This document shows positions 59,790 through 64,000 of a stretch of DNA of 64,000 nucleotides, in pieces. The stretch is from assembly GCA_024275415.1 (NCBI GenBank), contig JAJRZD010000017.1, forward strand, positions 1 through 64,000, given 5' to 3'. Under the pieces are notes generated by a model. The model was not told the origin of the DNA, did no database searches, and saw nothing but the letters and a program-made list of their open reading frames with translations. A program made the translations under genes and the position numbers. Each line of letters starts with the position of its first letter. The first letter of the stretch is position 1. Source of the DNA: an archaeon. GTDB taxonomy: Archaea > Asgardarchaeota > Thorarchaeia > Thorarchaeales > Thorarchaeaceae.

Positions 59790-62400
59790 CAATAGGTAGC
59801 TCCACGATGAACTTAGAACCTCTATCGTGAAATCCTTCCACACGGTCCTCTATCCAAGCATGTCCATGATACCGTTCAGCGATGTATCTAACAAGGGTCA
59901 GGCCCATACCCGACCCCAAGGTCTTACCCTTCTCTAGCCGACTGAACAGCTCATCGCGCCGTGTGTACGGGATTCCTGGTCCCTCGTCAACTATCGCAAC
60001 GTTGACGAACCCCGGCCTGGCTCCGGACTCCACCTCAATCTGGATAGCGACTTCGTCTCTTGGGTCATATTTCATTGCGTTATGGATCATGTTGTAGAAC
60101 AGGTCGATAAGGAACTCGTCCGCTTTGACTAACACCTGCCCGGATCCAAATTTCACATCGACACGTGCTTGTTTAAGAGGGAACGCGTGTTGCGTCATCA
60201 TTATCGCGTTTTCCAAGACACCATGAAGGTCAATCGTAACAAGATTGGGCTCCTTGTCCATATCAATGATGGATAGCTTTCTCACATTTTCGATAAGCTG
60301 AAGCCCTCTGGTCACCTGCTCCCGTATCGCTTGTGCGTGGAGTCTGCTTGAATCCGAAAGCCCAATATCCATCAATAGGAGTTCAGCTCCAATCAAAATG
60401 CCCTGATGTACGTTATTCAGGTCGTGTGCAAGAAGATCCGCATAGAACTCCGCCCGAGCCTGCTCCTCTTCCAGTTTTCTCCGAGTCCGGTTTAATTCGG
60501 TGACATCGCGGACTGTGGTCAACCTGACAACGTCATCCTCATAGTCCACATAATCAATGTTCAGCAGGACATCGAGAAGCGCTCCATCTTTCCTCTTAAA
60601 GTGAACAAGCAGATCCCGTACAAACCCGTTGCTATGAAGCTCTTCTGTGACACGGTTTCTTTCCGTGCTTGTTGTATAGATATCATATGCTGACATCCAT
60701 TCAAGCTCGTCTGCAGAAAAACCAAGCAACTCCTGAAAAGACAAGTTCGTGTCTAGGATGTCCCCTGTTTCGGTCGTGACTCCAATGGCAACAGGGGCTG
60801 TTTCAAAGAGAACCTGATACCGTCTTTTTTCTAGTCTGAGGGCATCAAGGATCCTTTCATTCTCAGTGATGTCTTCTCCTGAACTAAGTGCTCCAATTAT
60901 CTTTCCATCCTCGTTTCGAAGCAGGGTATTGCTCCATGATATGGTGCGAATCTCACCAGTTCTAGTTCTGATGTTATTTATCCGTTCAGCAGGGAGCTCT
61001 CTGGAACCGAGCATAAGTTGCCGGTATTCGTCCCATGCAGCCTGATAGCCGCCATTTGGGACTGCCAATTCGAACCAGTTCTTACCAATCAGGTCTTTTT
61101 CTGGATAGCCAAGAATCTGACATACTTTCTGGTTAAGCAACATGATGTCGCCATTCACATCCAATGCCACTACCATAACACCGACCAGATCCAAATACAT
61201 CTGCGACCGCTCGTGCTCCTTCTTTAAGGCACGTTCATTCTCTTTTCTCGCGGTCACATTCCTGATTATTGCCTGAAAATACAGTGGTGTGCCATTCTGT
61301 TCTCTCAGGAGGGAAAGTTTGACCTCTCCGTAGAATCTCTCTTGATTCATTTTCAGGAACTCGTGCTCACATGGGGGCAAATCTTTGCCACTCTGAATCT
61401 GCTTCAAATGCATTTCCACTTTCCTAGATTCATCACTCCAAAGCAGTTGTGCAAAGGGACTTCCTTCTAATCCCCCTTGCGAAAACCCGAACATTTCTTT
61501 TGCACGTTGGTTTGACTCCAAGATGTCCCTGTCTAGCGATAATATCAATACAGCGTCATTGTTTTGTTCAAAAAGAGCCCTGTATTTATACTCCCGTTCC
61601 AAGGCATCTCGTTCTTTCTGTTTCATTTCTGTCACATCTCTGACGAGGGACTGATACCCAACGGGCCTGTTGTCCTCGTCGTATAGGATCGTATTGGTGG
61701 TGTGGAACACAAACTCGGAACCATCTTTCCTCAGCCCGATAGCCTCCATCCCGTTCGGGTTATCTTCAAGAGAACTCAGTCGTTGTCTGAATAGATTCGC
61801 TACCCGATCTCGTTCGCTGTGAGCCAGCAACTCGGTGAAGTGCATTCCTAGTAGCTCGTCTGTTTCATACCCGAACAATGATGTTCCCTTGGCGCCCGTC
61901 AACGTGATGAAGCCATGCATGTCGGTTTGAAAAATGGCGTCTGACAGGTTCTCATACAGATAACGAAATGATGTACTGGTCGCTTCTGGTTCAATGGCAG
62001 ACTTGGTGTTTTCATGTAATACGATGATAATCCCATCTATCGTTTCGCCACTCTTCCATGGAACAAGTTCTAGTTCGAAAGTCATCCCTTTAACCGAGTA
62101 TTCCTGCGATGCCACCTTATCTCCATTGATCACCAACTGACAGTTATCGAAGGTTTCCTCTAAAATGAAAGAAATCTCTGAAAGGTGTCGTCCTACCAGT
62201 GTTATCTGTGGTTCATCTTCCGAGGCCAGGTCTGAAAAGACACGGTTATGATACACGATACGGAAGTCTTTGTCAACAACGCAAACTGCTTCATGGATAG
62301 CATCCAAGATATATGTGTGCAGATTTACATCGCCTGCCTCAATCCATGAGGCGAGGTCTTCTTCAGAATTCACGATATTGCATCTCCGGATACGGAGCAT
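59770..62400 (-). CDS. Multi-PAS sensor histidine kinase
   Basis: An 876-residue cytoplasmic kinase with about five PAS/PAC domains (from HTYILDAIHEAVCVVDKDFR to KRRYQVLFETAPVAIGVTTE). The H-box is LLAHDLNNVHQGILIGAELL (HDxxNxxQ type). The HATPase domain has an N-box (DLFYNMIHNAMKYDP), a G1 box (VDEGPGIPYT) and a G2 box (GSGMGLTLVRYI). No receiver domain or membrane helix. Typical of archaeal multi-sensor kinases; the ligand is unknown. Lies between the MaoC-like gene and another kinase on the same strand. Confidence 0.9.
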   Translation of the reverse strand: MLRIRRCNIVNSEEDLASWIEAGDVNLHTYILDAIHEAVCVVDKDFRIVYHNRVFSDLASEDEPQITLVGRHLSEISFILEETFDNCQLVINGDKVASQEYSVKGMTFELELVPWKSGETIDGIIIVLHENTKSAIEPEATSTSFRYLYENLSDAIFQTDMHGFITLTGAKGTSLFGYETDELLGMHFTELLAHSERDRVANLFRQRLSSLEDNPNGMEAIGLRKDGSEFVFHTTNTILYDEDNRPVGYQSLVRDVTEMKQKERDALEREYKYRALFEQNNDAVLILSLDRDILESNQRAKEMFGFSQGGLEGSPFAQLLWSDESRKVEMHLKQIQSGKDLPPCEHEFLKMNQERFYGEVKLSLLREQNGTPLYFQAIIRNVTARKENERALKKEHERSQMYLDLVGVMVVALDVNGDIMLLNQKVCQILGYPEKDLIGKNWFELAVPNGGYQAAWDEYRQLMLGSRELPAERINNIRTRTGEIRTISWSNTLLRNEDGKIIGALSSGEDITENERILDALRLEKRRYQVLFETAPVAIGVTTETGDILDTNLSFQELLGFSADELEWMSAYDIYTTSTERNRVTEELHSNGFVRDLLVHFKRKDGALLDVLLNIDYVDYEDDVVRLTTVRDVTELNRTRRKLEEEQARAEFYADLLAHDLNNVHQGILIGAELLLMDIGLSDSSRLHAQAIREQVTRGLQLIENVRKLSIIDMDKEPNLVTIDLHGVLENAIMMTQHAFPLKQARVDVKFGSGQVLVKADEFLIDLFYNMIHNAMKYDPRDEVAIQIEVESGARPGFVNVAIVDEGPGIPYTRRDELFSRLEKGKTLGSGMGLTLVRYIAERYHGHAWIEDRVEGFHDRGSKFIVELPIVNASSQ

Positions 62401-62527
62401 CCCATGTTGGATTTATTGAAGTAGAGGTGACGAACGACTACTACATTTCCGATCTTACTTCAAATGAGAATCATTATTAATTAGGCTTTATGCATATGGC
62501 CTGTTTTAGAGGACTAGGTGGGAGGCT

Positions 62528-64000
62528 CTACTCTTCCATGTTTCCCCTTTGAAACAGCAGGATAAACCTAGCACCTTTACTGTGATCTGAAGGGACCTTA
62601 TCTTCGACCCATACATTCCCTCCATAGTGTGCCATGATTGTCTTCACCAGCGTAAGCCCTATGCCTGATTTCCGTCTGACTCCCTCATCAAAACGCTCGA
62701 AAACAGACTGCTTCAGAGAGTCGGGTATTCCTGGACCATCATCCTCAAAAAGAACTTCTACGAAGTCTGGATTCTCCGGTTTCCGGATCAAGAATTTGAC
62801 GTTAGCTTGTTTAGACTTCGAGTGCTTCACACAATTATGAAGGATATTATAGATTACATCTTCTACAAGGTCATCGGCCTTGACATAGAGGTCGTCTGAT
62901 GAGCACTCGAACTGCAACTCAAGTGATCTGTCTGAGAAACTCCGATTGACCGTTTCGACAACTCTATGGATGATTTTGACAATATCCTTGGAAACAATCT
63001 CTGCTGTTCCAGATTCGATATCTGCAAGTGTTTTCACATTTTTGATTAATCTGATGCCTCGTTTTACCTGTTCGAATGATGTAACAAGAAGTCGTCTTGT
63101 GTTTGGGGACAGGTTCTCATCGTATAACAACAGTTCCAAGCTTGACATGACACCTTGATTGATATTGATCAGGTCGTGGGACATCAGGTCATTCAGAAAT
63201 TCGGCCCTCTGCTTTGCCTGACGAAGTTCCATCTCTGCTTTTTTACGTTCAGTGATGTCCCGGACAATCGCTTGTAGTGCAGGTTCATCACCGAGTCTTA
63301 TCAAATTCAGACTGACTTCGACATCAAATTCTGTCCCATCACACATGATATGTTTCCATTCGAAAAATTGCGGGAACCCTGAATAAGCAGCATTGATCTT
63401 CTCAATCGCTTTTTCCTGCGATAGCCGTCCATCAGGCTGATACCTCGGTGATAACCGATAGGGGGTATTACCAATAATCTGTTCTCGCGTGCATCCGAAC
63501 ATCTCAAGAGTCTTGTCGTTACACTCGATAAAGACATCATCATCCATAAGGAAAATTGCGTCGTTGGCAGCCTCAAAAAGAGCCCTGTATTTCGCCTCAC
63601 TGTTACGCAGTGTATCTTCGAATCTCTTTTGCTCAGTTATCTCCTGTGTGACCTCCACGATTCCCAGCAACTCATTCTTATCATCCAATACCGGATAGCC
63701 CCTGATCCACCAGATACGCCCATCAGGTGTGTGTACCTCATGTTTAGAAGGTTGTTTCGTTATTGCGGCTTCCTGCACGGGGCATATCTCGCAGGGCTCT
63801 TCCCTACCATACCACAGCTTGTAGCATTTCTCTCCGATTAACTCCTCTGGAGCCATTCCTAATGACTCTGCGGCAGTCCTATTTGTCCACTGAATGATAT
63901 TATCTAACCCTGAATAGAAGTTCACTAGCTCGGAGAGAGCATTGAGTATTACGGTCTTTTCGCGTTCGCTCTTTTCAAGAGCCCGTTGATATTTCTCTTC
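62528..64000 (-). CDS. PAS histidine kinase (5' end beyond the window)
   Basis: At least two PAS domains: [20 protein letters not shown] with a CPVQ-type PAC region, and [20 protein letters not shown]. An H-box ([20 protein letters not shown]) and an HATPase domain ([34 protein letters not shown]) follow. The frame remains open to the window edge: 25 more codons precede the GTG at 63925 and read as a PAS-linker helix ([20 protein letters not shown]). The gene therefore continues beyond 64000. Confidence 0.85.
   Translation of the reverse strand, partial: EEKYQRALEKSEREKTVILNALSELVNFYSGLDNIIQWTNRTAAESLGMAPEELIGEKCYKLWYGREEPCEICPVQEAAITKQPSKHEVHTPDGRIWWIRGYPVLDDKNELLGIVEVTQEITEQKRFEDTLRNSEAKYRALFEAANDAIFLMDDDVFIECNDKTLEMFGCTREQIIGNTPYRLSPRYQPDGRLSQEKAIEKINAAYSGFPQFFEWKHIMCDGTEFDVEVSLNLIRLGDEPALQAIVRDITERKKAEMELRQAKQRAEFLNDLMSHDLININQGVMSSLELLLYDENLSPNTRRLLVTSFEQVKRGIRLIKNVKTLADIESGTAEIVSKDIVKIIHRVVETVNRSFSDRSLELQFECSSDDLYVKADDLVEDVIYNILHNCVKHSKSKQANVKFLIRKPENPDFVEVLFEDDGPGIPDSLKQSVFERFDEGVRRKSGIGLTLVKTIMAHYGGNVWVEDKVPSDHSKGARFILLFQRGNMEE

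Overview
The window is archaeal chromosome, most likely from an Asgard-type (Thorarchaeia-like) archaeon. That assignment is inferred from the gene mix: an AcuC-type deacetylase, a PRC-barrel protein, an AF0577-type radical SAM enzyme, HDxxNxxQ-type PAS histidine kinases, large surface proteins with a C-terminal membrane anchor, frequent GTG/TTG starts and TATA-like rather than bacterial promoters. No rRNA, tRNA or CRISPR array was seen.

Left chromosomal arm (1-24512). It begins with a truncated histone-deacetylase-family gene. Mixed metabolic and envelope genes follow: an amidohydrolase, a thioredoxin-like protein, a CruF-like membrane protein, an MBL hydrolase, a YyaL/DUF255 protein, a membrane-anchored solute-binding protein and a C39-like peptidase. 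Next come an adjacent cystathionine beta-synthase/gamma-lyase pair (reverse transsulfuration), a DUF3160 protein, a CPA2 antiporter, a radical SAM/SPASM enzyme, two GNAT acetyltransferases and a polytopic membrane protein.

Integrated element (24513-49206). A perfect 50-bp direct repeat at 24513-24562 and 49157-49206 bounds a 24.6-kb element, and a tyrosine integrase gene runs into the right repeat. The left half (24982-36773) reads as a virion or envelope module. It holds surface proteins with membrane anchors, a CPBP-type protease, a second membrane protein with HELGH, and an 1182-residue spike-like protein with ten 18-residue helical repeats before its transmembrane anchor. Small membrane proteins and a P-loop ATPase follow. 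The order spike, small membrane protein, two or three ORFs, NTPase recalls pleolipoviruses. A cargo cassette (36940-39285) encodes a SocA/YwgA-like protein, a membrane protein and a tRNA-guanine transglycosylase (TGT) paralog. A winged-helix regulator gene (40876-41160) faces away from a long early-type operon (41303-47913). That operon encodes a two-HTH ParB-like protein, a MazG-like hydrolase and several tiny zinc-finger proteins. The element carries bacterial-type parS-like palindromes (core TTTCACGTGAAA) at 36763 and 46120 and a one-mismatch copy at 42296. I interpret it as a provirus of an enveloped virus that uses ParB/parS-like binding. No replicase or ParA was recognised.

Right chromosomal arm (49207-64000). 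It holds a 42-residue small gene with a terminator, a decayed ABC transporter, an EamA transporter, a large Ig-repeat surface protein and a DUF362 protein. It ends with a cluster of PAS histidine kinases, one broken by an in-frame TAA and the last running off the window, with a MaoC-like hydratase between them.
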